Source: JAGWRI01 sp035700805 (GTDB lineage Bacteria > Gemmatimonadota > Gemmatimonadetes > Gemmatimonadales > Gemmatimonadaceae). Taken from it: a stretch of DNA of 64,000 nt. Location of the stretch: assembly GCA_035700805.1 (NCBI GenBank), contig DASSOG010000046.1:1-64000 (forward strand), read 5' to 3'. The notes beneath the pieces were generated by a model. The model worked only from the letters and a program-made list of their open reading frames with translations. It searched no databases and was not told the origin of the DNA. Shown one piece after another: positions 8,652-17,481 of the stretch (the stretch's first letter is position 1; the number at the start of each line of letters is the position of its first letter). The position numbers were made by a program, and so were the translations under genes.

Positions 8652-8699
8652 GCGGCGGTGTCCGATAGTGGGACGTGAAGTCCCATTTCCGGACGCCGC
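8652..8699 (+). other. Nested stem-loop between the M1 peptidase and tolC
   Basis: A structured element begins 41 bases after the M1 stop. GCGGC (8652-8656) pairs with GCCGC (8695-8699), GTCCG (8660-8664) pairs with CGGAC (8690-8694) with a three-base bulge, and inside lies a perfect 6-bp hairpin TGGGAC/GTCCCA (8669-8674 with 8680-8685, loop GTGAA). It could be a factor-assisted terminator of the M1 transcript or a regulatory element for tolC. There is no U-run. The rest of this 216-bp gap shows no gene. Confidence 0.45.
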
Positions 8700-8827
8700 G
8701 CAGATCCGGGGTCGTCACCCGCCGCCTCTAACCCGTTGGGCCGCCGGCTGTTCGGCGTCACGCCGCGCGGCACGGGGCTTGCTCACATCGGCCATACCAT
8801 CCTCAGCTTCACCAGCGGAGAATCGCA

Positions 8828-10186
8828 ATGCGTCTTTCAATCGTGACCGCGGTGGTCGCCGCGACACTTGGCACCGTCATTTCCAGCCCCGCGCACGCGC
8901 AGGTGGCGACCCCCAGTGGTATGCGGGGTGGGTCGTTGCAGGCGCAGGCCGCGGGCGTAACCGCGATATCCCTGGACGAGGCCTTGCGCCAGGCGCAGGC
9001 GCACTCCCCGCAGTTGGTGCAGGCCCGCGGGCAGTCACGCGTGGCCAATGCGCAGTACAAGGCAAGCCTCGCCAGCTTCCTGCCGAGCGTCTACGTGGGG
9101 CAGGGCACCTCGCACAACCAGGGTCAGGTGTACGTGCAGGGCGTGCTGCTGAACTCGCTCGGAGGCTGGAGCAGCAATCAGTACTATTCTGCCAGCATGA
9201 CGGTGTTCAACGGCGGGCAGCGGATCCTGGATTACCAGGCGGCCAAGGCGTCGCTAGATGCCGCCGACCAGTCGCAGATCATCCAGCACTATGCCATTGA
9301 TCTCAACGTGAAGCAGCAGTACTTCGCCGTGCTGGCCAACCGGGAGGCAGTGGATGCGGCCGAACGATCCCTGGAGGAAGCGCAGCAGCAGATGGCGGTG
9401 ACGAACGCGCGGCTGGCGGGCGGGGCGGTCTCGCGCGCCGATTCGCTCACCAGCGCCGTGGCGGTGGGTCAGGCGCGCGTGAACCTCGTGACGGTGCAGG
9501 GGCAGCTTGCTACGGCCAATGCGGCCCTGACCCGCCTCATCGGGAGTGAGCAGGAGGTGACCGCGATGCCGGAGGATACGGCCAGCATTCCCAGCATCAC
9601 GCTCGACACGACTGCACTCATTGCGCTGGCGCTCAATGGCCCGTCAGTGCAGGCCGCCCAGCACCAGGTGGCCGCGAACCGCTCCAACTGGTGGGCGTCC
9701 CTGGCGGCGTACCTGCCGTCGCTCTCCATGGGATACTCTGGTGGGAGCGGCTGGCAGAACGACCACTTCGTGCTTGGCGGGGGCACCAAGAACAACAACA
9801 CCGCGCTCTCGTTCTCGCTGGGCTGGGGCCTGTTCGATGGTCTCCAGCGCGAGTCACGCGTGGTGCAGGCGGACGTGGCGCGCGACAATGCGCTGGCTAC
9901 CTATCGCGACGCCCGGCTCGGGGCGCGCGCGAGCATCACGCAGTGGCTGGCCCAGTTCCGGACCGCTGAGACGCGCATTGCGCTCCAGGCTACGGCTATT
10001 CGCTCGGGCGAGGAGAGCGTGGCCGCCAAGGATGCCCAGTACCGCGCGGGCGCCGTGTCGCTGGTGGACGTCCTGCAGGCGCAGAGCACCTTGGCCACCG
10101 CGCGCCTGGGTTTGATCCAGGCTCGGCTCGACGCCCGGACCGCCAAGGCGCAGATCGAGGCCGTGATCGGCAAGGAAATCGAGTAG
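8828..10186 (+). CDS. tolC: TolC-family outer-membrane efflux channel
   Basis: 452 residues with a Sec signal (ending SPAHAQ). Two similar halves of long amphipathic helices are rich in Ala, Gln and Leu: EALRQAQAHSPQLVQARGQ near residue 55, a long helix with LEEAQQQMAVTNARLAGGAVSRADSL in the middle, and the C-terminal repeat with SVAAKDAQYRAGAVSLVDVLQAQ. Each half contains the beta-strand pair that builds the outer-membrane barrel. This is the usual TolC/OprM length. The export partners (membrane fusion protein and pump) are not adjacent, so its substrate is unknown. A GGAG box lies 8 bases before the ATG. A terminator-like hairpin follows the gene. Confidence 0.9.
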   Translation: MRLSIVTAVVAATLGTVISSPAHAQVATPSGMRGGSLQAQAAGVTAISLDEALRQAQAHSPQLVQARGQSRVANAQYKASLASFLPSVYVGQGTSHNQGQVYVQGVLLNSLGGWSSNQYYSASMTVFNGGQRILDYQAAKASLDAADQSQIIQHYAIDLNVKQQYFAVLANREAVDAAERSLEEAQQQMAVTNARLAGGAVSRADSLTSAVAVGQARVNLVTVQGQLATANAALTRLIGSEQEVTAMPEDTASIPSITLDTTALIALALNGPSVQAAQHQVAANRSNWWASLAAYLPSLSMGYSGGSGWQNDHFVLGGGTKNNNTALSFSLGWGLFDGLQRESRVVQADVARDNALATYRDARLGARASITQWLAQFRTAETRIALQATAIRSGEESVAAKDAQYRAGAVSLVDVLQAQSTLATARLGLIQARLDARTAKAQIEAVIGKEIE

Positions 10187-10221
10187 CGCCATCCGCCACG
10201 CCTGCCGCCCGTATTCGCGAT

Positions 10222-10244
10222 GGCGCCCTGATCCTCCGGGCGCC
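10222..10244 (+). terminator. Terminator-like hairpin after tolC
   Basis: GGCGCCC (10222-10228) and GGGCGCC (10238-10244) form a 7-bp stem with a 9-base loop, 35 bases after the tolC stop. No U-run follows, so a factor-dependent or inefficient terminator is possible. Confidence 0.4.
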
Positions 10245-10266
10245 GACGTTGCGGCCGCGGGAACGC

Positions 10267-10295
10267 TTGACGCCTTCCGGCCCCGGAAGTAATTC
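10267..10295 (+). promoter_or_regulatory. Candidate promoter with palindromic spacer upstream of the BNR protein
   Basis: TTGACG (10267-10272) is followed by exactly 17 bases and TAATTC (10290-10295). The spacer contains the inverted repeat CTTCCGG/CCGGAAG (10274-10280 with 10283-10289), which fills almost all of the space between the two hexamers and could be an operator. The -35 is strong and the -10 weak. The start codon lies 71 bases downstream. Confidence 0.45.
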
Positions 10296-10366
10296 CACAG
10301 CGTTCGACGCCCCCATTCCGCGTCGCACCATTCCAACATCGATGCCCTGCATCGGGAGTAGCGTCC

Positions 10367-13318
10367 GTGGCCAATTCGTCTGACAACACTGATACGTCCG
10401 GCCCGTCCGGACCCGCCGATTCCACCCCCGGGGACCCCCCGTATTCGCGACGCGACTTCCTGGCCAGGGCCGGGCGTTATGGCGTGGCGGCATCGGTCGC
10501 GGCGCCGTTCCTTGGCAAGTCGCTCTGGCCGCGCGCCTCGGCGCCGGTGGCCACGCGCGCCATGCCTGCCGGCACCACGGGTCTCCAGCACGGTGTGTTC
10601 TCCACCACCACGACCGCTCCCGTCAATCCCAAGCTGTTCGACGGCCTGCACTGGCGCATGCTGGGCCCCTTCCGCAGCGGCCGAGTGGACGCGGTGTGCG
10701 GCGTGCACGGTCGGCCCAACGAGTTCTACTTTGGCGCGGTGAACGGCGGCGTCTGGAAGTCCATCGATGCCGGCCGGGTGTGGGAGCCGGTGTTCGACTC
10801 CGTCCCCGTGGCGTCCATCGGCGCGATTGCCACGGCGCCCTCCGCGCCCGACACGGTGTACGTGGGCACGGGCGAGTGTACGCTCCGCGACTCCACCGGG
10901 TATGGGAATGGCGTCTACAAGTCCACCGACGCCGGCAAGACGTGGACGCACCTGGGCCTGGAGAACACGCAGCACATCGGCAAGATCGCGGTGCATCCGC
11001 ACGACCCGAACATCGTGTACGTGGCGGCCATCGGCCACTTCTATGGCGGCAACCCCGACCGGGGCGTGTTCCGGACGCGCGACGGCGGCAAGACCTGGAA
11101 GAAGGTGCTGTTCAAGAACAACGACGTGGGCGCGGTGGAGGTGCAGGTTGATCCCTCGCATCCCAGCACGGTGTACGCCGGCCTGTGGAACACGCGGCGG
11201 CCACCCTGGTTTGTGTACGCGCCGAGCAATGGCCCGGGTGGCGGCATATACAAATCAACTGATGGTGGCGACACCTGGAAGGAGCTCACCAACGGGCTGC
11301 CCACGCAGGGCATGGGCAAGAGCGGGATTGCCGTGTCGCCGGTGGATTCCAACCGGGTGTACGCGGTGATCGACAACCTGGAACCACCGCCGGGCACCAG
11401 GCCAGCGGCGCCGGCGGCCGGCGAATTTGGCGCGGGCGCCACGGGGCAGGGCGGCTTCTTCCGCTCCGACGACGGTGGCGCGCACTGGACCAAGGTGTCC
11501 GACGACAGCGCACTCTGGGGCCGGGGCTGGTACTTCGAGCATGTGGTGGCCGACCCGCAGCACCGCGACCTGGTCTATGTCTCCAACGTGGCGATGTCGC
11601 GCTCCTTTGACGGCGGCAAGACCTGGGACGTGATTCGCGGGTCGCCCGGTGGCGACGACTACCATCAGGCGTGGATTTCGCCGGATGACCCGGACACCAT
11701 GATCGTGGCCGTGGACCAGGGGTGCATCATCACCCGCAACGCGCGCGCCGCGGATCCCCGCGCCATTACGTTCAGCTCCTGGCTCAACCAGCCCATCGCG
11801 CAGATGTACCACATCTCGGTCGATTACCGGTTCCCGTATTGGGTGACGGGCGCGCAGCAGGACTCGGGCTCGGTAGCCGTGCGGGTGCGCGGCAAGTTCG
11901 CCGAGATTTCCACGCGCGACTGGGAGCCCATTGGGGCGGGCGGCGAGAGTGGCTACACCGCCGGCGACCCCCTGCATCCGGGCATCATCTACGGGGGCAC
12001 GGGCAGTCGGTACGACATGGCGGAGAACCGCCGGGTGGGGCCCACGAGCTCGCCGCAGGTGCCGGATGGCGTCAAGACGCGGACCGACTGGACGCAGCCG
12101 CTGGTGCTGTCGCCGGCGGATCCGCGCAACCTGTATTACGGCAACCAGTATGTGTTCAAGTCCTCCGACAGCGCGCGCACCTGGACGCGCATCAGCGATG
12201 ACCTGACGCGCCCCGTGGTGACCGTGCCGCCGGCGCTCGACCAGGCCAGCGCCACGGACATCGATCCCAGCCGCGGCAATGGCGGCGTGGTGTACACCAT
12301 CGCCCCGTCGCCACTGCTGGTGCCCATGCTCTGGGCGGGGACTGACGACGGGCTGATCCAGCTCACGCTCAACGACGGCAAGACGTGGACCGACGTGACG
12401 CCGCCCGCGCTCAAGCCCTGGCATCGCGTGACGATGATCGAGGCGTCGCACTTTGACTTCAACACCGCCTACGCCAGCGTGGACTGCCACCAGCTGGGGG
12501 ATTTCGGGCCCCACATCTACCGCACGCGCGATCAGGGCCGGACGTGGACGGAGATCACGGCGGGGCTGCCAGCGGAAGGGTACGTGCACGTGGTGCGCGA
12601 GGATCCCGAGCGTCAGGGATTGCTGTTCGCCGGCACGGAGCGCGGCGCGTTCGTGTCGTTCGACGACGGCGATCACTGGCAGTCGTTGCAGCTCGACCTG
12701 CCGCATACCTCCACGCGCGACTTCCAGGTCTATTCCGGGGACCTGCTCGTCGGCACCCACGGACGTGGCATCTACGTGATTGACGACATCAGTTCGCTGC
12801 GGCAGATCACCGACCAGGTGGCGGCCGCCGACGCGTACCTGTTCAAGCCGGCGGACGCGTACAACTACGACCAGGGTGGCGACAACGGGACGCCGCTGCA
12901 GAAGGATGAGCCGCAGGCGGAGAACCCGCCGGTGGGCGCGTACATCGACTACTACCTGAAGGCGGATTCGCCCGACGTGAAGATCGAGGTCCTGGACGCC
13001 ACGGGCACCGTGCGGGAGACCTACCCGGCGGAGGCCACGGGGCGGGGCGGACGCGGGCGCGGTGCGCGCGGCGGCGGCATTCCCAACGTCTCCCCGCTCT
13101 GGCAGGTGCCGCCGGAGCCGTTCCAGACGGGAGCCGGCATGCACCGGGTGGTGTTCAGCCCCGTGGCACGGCGGTTTGGATTTGGCGGGGGGCGCGGGCG
13201 CGGCGCGGCCGCCGCGCCGCTGCAGACCACGGGCATGTTCACGGCGCGCATGACCGTGGGCGGCAAGACCTACGAGCAGACCTTCGAGATGAAGGCTGAC
13301 CCGCGCCCGATCGAGTAG
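10367..13318 (+). CDS. Tat-exported sortilin/VPS10-type BNR-repeat protein
   Basis: 983 residues from a GTG start with GGGAG 8 bases upstream. The N-terminus carries a twin-arginine signal, YSRRDFL (RR at 28-29), followed by a hydrophobic AASVAAPFLG stretch. The body is a beta-propeller of BNR/Asp-box repeats, seen as repeated S-DAG/DGG-TW segments (for example KSTDAGKTWTHLG, RTRDGGKTWKKV, RSDDGGAHWTKV). This is the sortilin/VPS10 or WD40/YVTN-like class annotated as glycosyl hydrolases in many bacteria. The C-terminal 120 residues hold a Gly/Arg-rich linker (RGGRGRGARGGG) and a beta domain. Substrate and activity are unknown. It is a paralogue of the 882-residue protein at 26633-29281, which uses a Sec signal instead. 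Confidence 0.82.
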   Translation: MANSSDNTDTSGPSGPADSTPGDPPYSRRDFLARAGRYGVAASVAAPFLGKSLWPRASAPVATRAMPAGTTGLQHGVFSTTTTAPVNPKLFDGLHWRMLGPFRSGRVDAVCGVHGRPNEFYFGAVNGGVWKSIDAGRVWEPVFDSVPVASIGAIATAPSAPDTVYVGTGECTLRDSTGYGNGVYKSTDAGKTWTHLGLENTQHIGKIAVHPHDPNIVYVAAIGHFYGGNPDRGVFRTRDGGKTWKKVLFKNNDVGAVEVQVDPSHPSTVYAGLWNTRRPPWFVYAPSNGPGGGIYKSTDGGDTWKELTNGLPTQGMGKSGIAVSPVDSNRVYAVIDNLEPPPGTRPAAPAAGEFGAGATGQGGFFRSDDGGAHWTKVSDDSALWGRGWYFEHVVADPQHRDLVYVSNVAMSRSFDGGKTWDVIRGSPGGDDYHQAWISPDDPDTMIVAVDQGCIITRNARAADPRAITFSSWLNQPIAQMYHISVDYRFPYWVTGAQQDSGSVAVRVRGKFAEISTRDWEPIGAGGESGYTAGDPLHPGIIYGGTGSRYDMAENRRVGPTSSPQVPDGVKTRTDWTQPLVLSPADPRNLYYGNQYVFKSSDSARTWTRISDDLTRPVVTVPPALDQASATDIDPSRGNGGVVYTIAPSPLLVPMLWAGTDDGLIQLTLNDGKTWTDVTPPALKPWHRVTMIEASHFDFNTAYASVDCHQLGDFGPHIYRTRDQGRTWTEITAGLPAEGYVHVVREDPERQGLLFAGTERGAFVSFDDGDHWQSLQLDLPHTSTRDFQVYSGDLLVGTHGRGIYVIDDISSLRQITDQVAAADAYLFKPADAYNYDQGGDNGTPLQKDEPQAENPPVGAYIDYYLKADSPDVKIEVLDATGTVRETYPAEATGRGGRGRGARGGGIPNVSPLWQVPPEPFQTGAGMHRVVFSPVARRFGFGGGRGRGAAAAPLQTTGMFTARMTVGGKTYEQTFEMKADPRPIE

Positions 13319-13338
13319 CGGCGGTTACGTTTGATGGT

Positions 13339-13953
13339 GTGACGCGCGCAACCGGTTCCCGCCTGCTGTTGGTGCTCGCCCTGCTTGGGGCGTGCGCCCG
13401 GGGGCCGGCGCGTGATTCACAGGCGCTGCGTGGGACCGCGCTGCCCGCGCCCCTGGCGCGGCCGCACTTCACGCTCACCGACACGCGCGGGCAGCCCTAT
13501 CACTTTGCGCGCGAAACCCAGGGGACCCTCACGCTGCTGGCGTTCGGCTACACGCACTGTCCCGACGTGTGCCCGGTGCAGATGGCCAACATTGCCGCGG
13601 CGTTGCGCCGCCTGCCGCGCGCCGAACGGGCGCGGGTCCGCGTGGTGTTCGTGACCACCGATCCGCCGCGGGATTCGGCGGCGCGGCTGAGGAGCTGGCT
13701 CGACAGCTTCGATCCGTCGTTCGTGGGGCTTCGCGGCACGGAGGCCGAGATTGAGATGGCGGAGCGGGCGGTGGGCGTGGCCCTGGCCACGCGCCAGGCC
13801 TCCGTGCCCGGTGACACCAGCTACACCGTCGGTCACGCGGCGCAGGTGTATGCGTTCACGTCCGACGACAGTGCCCACGTGGCCTATCCCTTTGGCACGC
13901 TGCAGCAGGATTGGGCGCACGACCTGCCCGAACTCCTCCGCGGCGCTCGCTGA
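13339..13953 (+). CDS. SCO1/SenC copper-binding lipoprotein
   Basis: 204 residues from a GTG start with a lipobox (LGAC, C19) and a thioredoxin fold. The copper-site cysteines are C74 and C78 in THCPDVCP and the conserved histidine is H166 in YTVGHAAQ. SCO proteins deliver copper to the CuA centre of cytochrome c oxidase or act as thiol reductants for it. The next gene, 27 bp downstream, is a CtaG-type oxidase assembly factor, which supports the oxidase role. No oxidase structural gene lies in this window. It follows the BNR gene by 20 bp and may be co-transcribed with it. Confidence 0.9.
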   Translation: MTRATGSRLLLVLALLGACARGPARDSQALRGTALPAPLARPHFTLTDTRGQPYHFARETQGTLTLLAFGYTHCPDVCPVQMANIAAALRRLPRAERARVRVVFVTTDPPRDSAARLRSWLDSFDPSFVGLRGTEAEIEMAERAVGVALATRQASVPGDTSYTVGHAAQVYAFTSDDSAHVAYPFGTLQQDWAHDLPELLRGAR

Positions 13954-13980
13954 CCCACCCCCTCGCTCTCACCGTATTCA

Positions 13981-14790
13981 ATGGCGGGCAACGTCCAGTG
14001 GTGGTGTTCGGCGCAGGGGGTGCGATGGACCTGGAAGTGGCGCCCCTATCCCGGCATCTGGCTCATGGTGCTGGCCATCGCCGGGGCGTACTGGCGGCTC
14101 TCGCGCGGCGGGCCTCGCACCAGCGCGGCGCGCAAGCGACGCGCGCTCGGCTGGCTGGGCGTGGTGCTGGCGTGGGTGTCGCTGGACTGGCCGCTTGGCC
14201 CGCTGGCGGCGGGCTACCTGGCCAGCGCGCACGCCGTCCAGTTCCTGCTCCTCTCCATGGTGGTCAGCCCGCTGCTGCTGCTGGGGATCGAGCCCGGCAT
14301 GTCGGTCCGCCCCGACCCCAGGGGCGCCGGTGGCTGGCTGCTGCGGTTTGTCACGACGCCGCTGGTGGCCGGCGTGCTCTTCAACATTGTCGCGATCACC
14401 ACGCACGTGCCCGCCGTGGTGGACGGACTCATGGTCTCGCAGCTTGGCGCGTTCGCGCTGGACCTCTCGTGGCTGCTGTCGGGGCTCGTGCTCTGGTGGC
14501 CCGTCGTCCTGGACATGCCTCGGCGGCGGTTCCCGCTCATGCTCAAGATCTTCTACATCTTCCTGGCCACGCTGGTGCACTCGGGCATTGCGAACGTGAT
14601 GCTGCTGGCGGACTTCCCCATCTACAGCATCTACCAGCTCGCGCCCCCCATGCAGGGCGTCACCGCGATGACCGACCTCCAGATTGCGGGGGCCGTGATG
14701 CTGGGGGGCGGGTTGATCATCACCTTCTCCGTGATGAGCCTCCTGTTCTACCGGTACGTGCAGCAGGCGACCGGTCCCGACGGATCCTGA
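13981..14790 (+). CDS. ctaG: CtaG-type cytochrome c oxidase (caa3) assembly membrane protein
   Basis: 269 residues with seven hydrophobic segments. The W-x-W-RPYPGIW start, the WPLGPLAAGYLASAHAVQF segment with its histidine, a MVVSPLLLLGI loop and conserved histidines in LVHSGIANVMLL match the caa3-type CtaG family (COG3336), which assists copper insertion in heme-copper oxidases. Adjacent to the SCO1 gene, it forms a small oxidase-maturation pair. It converges with the gamma-glutamyltransferase gene and the two stops are only 6 bases apart, with no terminator between them. Confidence 0.82.
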   Translation: MAGNVQWWCSAQGVRWTWKWRPYPGIWLMVLAIAGAYWRLSRGGPRTSAARKRRALGWLGVVLAWVSLDWPLGPLAAGYLASAHAVQFLLLSMVVSPLLLLGIEPGMSVRPDPRGAGGWLLRFVTTPLVAGVLFNIVAITTHVPAVVDGLMVSQLGAFALDLSWLLSGLVLWWPVVLDMPRRRFPLMLKIFYIFLATLVHSGIANVMLLADFPIYSIYQLAPPMQGVTAMTDLQIAGAVMLGGGLIITFSVMSLLFYRYVQQATGPDGS

Positions 14791-14796
14791 CCGCGG

Positions 14797-16806
14797 CTAC
14801 CAGGCGATGCCGTAGTCCTCGCCGTGGTTGCTCGATCCGCCCCACATGCTGTGGTGCGCCCAGTCGAAGTAGATGGCGTTGATGGGGCCCGAGGTGCGCT
14901 GCGTGGGCATGAGGCGGTAGCCCATGGCCTCGAGCTGCCGGCGCGTGGAGTCGGGCAGGGAGGTGGCGATCATCATGCGTCCGGGTTCGTTCTCGTGCAG
15001 CCCGAACGAACTGCGCATCTGGTAGCTGTTGATGTTCGGCGCCTCGCAGGCTTCCTGCACCGTCATGCCGAACTCCACCACGTTCAGGAAGAACTGCAGC
15101 AGGTTCTGGTCCTGCGAGTCACCTCCCTGGACCGCCATGGCCAGGTAGGGCTTGCCATCCTTGAGCGCGAGGGTGGGCGTGAGCGTCACGCGCGGCTTCT
15201 TCCCGGGCTCGATCACGTTATACGGGCCGTCCTTGGCGTAGGTCACGAAGCTCTGCGCGCGCTGGCTCAGGCCGATGCCCGTATGGCCCGCGATGACGGC
15301 CGGCACCCAGCCGCCGCTTGGCGTCACCGACACCACCCAGCCTTCGGCGTCCGCGGCCTCGATGGACGTGGTGCCCTTGTAGAACGCGTCGGTGAACGCC
15401 GAGTCCTGGGCCGTGGCGACATCGGGCAGGAATTCGGCGGCGCCGGACATGCGACTATTCGTATCCCGCGCGGCGGGCGGGCGATCCTGGCCGCCGCTGC
15501 GCGCCTGGCGGGGCTTGGGCTCGAAGGCCAGGGGGTTCCACTCCGCCAGCAGGTCCTTGAACGGGTTGACGCCGCCCTGGAAGGGATACGGGTCGCCCGG
15601 CTTGACCGTCGAGTCATTGTGGGCCCAGTCGATCTGCTGGAACCGCTGCTTCGCGTAGGCCTTGGACAGCAGGCCCTGCACCGGTTCCTGCGGCGGGAAA
15701 TACGGATCGCCGTAATAGAAGTCCCGGTCGGCGTAGGCCAGGTTCATGGTCTGGTACAGCGTATGGATATACCGGGTGGAGTTGTACCCCATGTCCTTCA
15801 CGTCCGTGTTCTCCAGGATGTTCAGCGCCTGGAGCATCACCGGACCCTGCTGCCAGATGGGGAGCTTGTACACCTCGATGCCCTTGTAGCTGGTGTGCAG
15901 CGGTTCCTCGATGCGCACCTTCCAGTTGGCCAGGTCCTGCAGCGTGAACAGGCCGCCCTCCTCACGCATGCCGCGCACGATCTCGTGCGCGATGTCTCCC
16001 TTGTAGAACCGGTCATAGGCCGCGTAGATGGCCTGCTTGCGCGTCTTGCCCGCCTTGCGCGCGTCCTGCTCGGCCTGCACCAGCTTGCGCCACGTAGCGG
16101 CCAGGTCCTTCTGCACGAAAATCTCACCGGCCTCGGGGCCGGGGTGCGCGGTGCCGGGGTGCGTAAACATCACCGCCCGCGAATATTGCCATTGTGCAAT
16201 CGTGTCCTTGTACACCTGGATCGTGCGCGCGAGCTGGGCTTCCATGGCGTACCCATCGGCCATCTGGATGGCGGGCGCCAGCACCTGCTTGAGCGAGAGC
16301 GTGCCGTACTCGGCCAGCATGGTGAGCAGGCCCCCGACGGTACCGGGAGTCACCGCGGCCAGCGGGCCGTACTCGGGCGGATAGCGGTACCCCTTGGAAT
16401 GGTAGAAGTCGGCGGTGGCCCCCGTGGGCGCCACGCCCAGCGCGTCGATGCCAATGACCTTGCCCGTGTGCGGGTTGTAGATCAGTGCCTGCGTCTCCCC
16501 ACCGCAGGAGAGCGTGTCCCACATGGTGCAGCCGGCGGCCAGCATGGCGGCGGCGGCGTCCACCGCGTTCCCGCCTTCGGCGAAGATCAGCGCGCCGGCC
16601 GTGGCCGACAGCGGCTTGCCGGTGATGGCCAGCCAGTGCGTGGCGTGAAGCGGCGGCTTCTCCGTCTGCGAGTAGCGCGGATCTTCAGCCTGGCGAGGCT
16701 GCGCGGGCCGGGAGCGCCGAGCGCGCTGTGCCTGGAGCGCTGCGGGGCCGAGCGCCAGCAGGCAGGCGACAAGGAGATGACGGGACGGAAATCGGAGGTT
16801 GGGCAT
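14797..16806 (-). CDS. ggt: Gamma-glutamyltransferase (exported)
   Basis: 669 residues with a signal peptide (ending ALQAQ). The GGT fold is evident from SATAGALIFAEGGNAVDAAAAMLA near residue 65, the GPLAAVTPGTVGGL segment, and the autoprocessing/nucleophile region GTTSIEAADAEGWVVSVT, whose Thr would become the N-terminus of the small subunit. It hydrolyses or transpeptidates gamma-glutamyl bonds, for example in glutathione. It is longer than typical (about 580) because of an extra low-complexity linker (PRQARSGGQDRPPAARD) before the cleavage site. An upstream in-frame start at 16839 would overlap the previous gene; 16806 gives the signal peptide. It is the last of three minus-strand genes. 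Confidence 0.9.
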   Translation of the reverse strand: MPNLRFPSRHLLVACLLALGPAALQAQRARRSRPAQPRQAEDPRYSQTEKPPLHATHWLAITGKPLSATAGALIFAEGGNAVDAAAAMLAAGCTMWDTLSCGGETQALIYNPHTGKVIGIDALGVAPTGATADFYHSKGYRYPPEYGPLAAVTPGTVGGLLTMLAEYGTLSLKQVLAPAIQMADGYAMEAQLARTIQVYKDTIAQWQYSRAVMFTHPGTAHPGPEAGEIFVQKDLAATWRKLVQAEQDARKAGKTRKQAIYAAYDRFYKGDIAHEIVRGMREEGGLFTLQDLANWKVRIEEPLHTSYKGIEVYKLPIWQQGPVMLQALNILENTDVKDMGYNSTRYIHTLYQTMNLAYADRDFYYGDPYFPPQEPVQGLLSKAYAKQRFQQIDWAHNDSTVKPGDPYPFQGGVNPFKDLLAEWNPLAFEPKPRQARSGGQDRPPAARDTNSRMSGAAEFLPDVATAQDSAFTDAFYKGTTSIEAADAEGWVVSVTPSGGWVPAVIAGHTGIGLSQRAQSFVTYAKDGPYNVIEPGKKPRVTLTPTLALKDGKPYLAMAVQGGDSQDQNLLQFFLNVVEFGMTVQEACEAPNINSYQMRSSFGLHENEPGRMMIATSLPDSTRRQLEAMGYRLMPTQRTSGPINAIYFDWAHHSMWGGSSNHGEDYGIAW

Positions 16807-16831
16807 CGCGGGCTCGCGGACTGGGGACGAA

Positions 16832-17452
16832 TCAGACAAAGCGCTCCATCACATCGTATGGCACGGGCACGAACCTGGGAAGTTTCGCCATCCGGATGAC
16901 GCTCAGCAGGTCGTCGCGCTCGTGAAACTCCATGCCGTCGCGGTCCACGATGACGGTGTTCGGTGTCGTGGCCGCCAGGCGGCGAAATTCGGCGTCAATG
17001 AGGCGGAAGCGCCGCACCATGATCTCGGCGTTTTCGTGCGGGCGGTTGCGGATGCGGATGTGCTTCTCGATGGTGTCCGTGCTCGAGGTCAGGCAGATGA
17101 TGCGGTCGGGCTGCCACCAGTCGCCAACGGTCAGCACCTTGTGCAGTTCCTCGTGCGACTCGGGCGGATACTCGGCGATGTGCGCCTCGAGCGTGATCCG
17201 GGCCCCCTCGATGAAGATGACGCGGCCCGGGTGGTCGCTGTGCTGCGCGTCGCGATAGTTGGCGTCGTACAGGTAGGCAAAGTACGCCGTGACGCCCACC
17301 GCATTCCGGCCGGCCTCGATGTCGGCGAGCACGCGGGGGTCCCACACGCCCTTCTCGCCTTCACCGTATGACCCGTTGTGGTAGAGGTCGCCGAGCTGGC
17401 GGACCAGGGTGCTCTTTCCGACGCCGGGGCCGCCGACGATGGCAACGCGCAT
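16832..17452 (-). CDS. Deoxynucleoside-kinase-like P-loop protein
   Basis: 206 residues with an N-terminal Walker A motif (GGPGVGKST, residues 7-15), an FIEGAR segment after the central strand, and a basic lid-like region RIRNRPHEN, all resembling the deoxynucleoside kinase/thymidylate-kinase-like P-loop group. The C-terminus (VIVDRDGMEFHERDDLLSVI) resembles the last helix of the same group. Substrate cannot be assigned. It could equally be a NadR-like or generic AAA ATPase. It lies 29 bp after the exonuclease gene and 25 bp before ggt on the same strand, so the three may be co-transcribed. Nucleotide salvage is a plausible theme with the neighbouring exonuclease. Confidence 0.6.
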   Translation of the reverse strand: MRVAIVGGPGVGKSTLVRQLGDLYHNGSYGEGEKGVWDPRVLADIEAGRNAVGVTAYFAYLYDANYRDAQHSDHPGRVIFIEGARITLEAHIAEYPPESHEELHKVLTVGDWWQPDRIICLTSSTDTIEKHIRIRNRPHENAEIMVRRFRLIDAEFRRLAATTPNTVIVDRDGMEFHERDDLLSVIRMAKLPRFVPVPYDVMERFV

Positions 17453-17481
17453 TGAGGGCTCGTGGGTGAGGTTGGCGGATA

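Noticed and set aside
11255..13144. A 629-codon open frame on the minus strand opposite the BNR protein
   Set aside because: The plus-strand protein has clear propeller repeats and a signal. The minus-strand frame is Arg/His-rich with no fold-like pattern, as expected of a high-GC antisense shadow.
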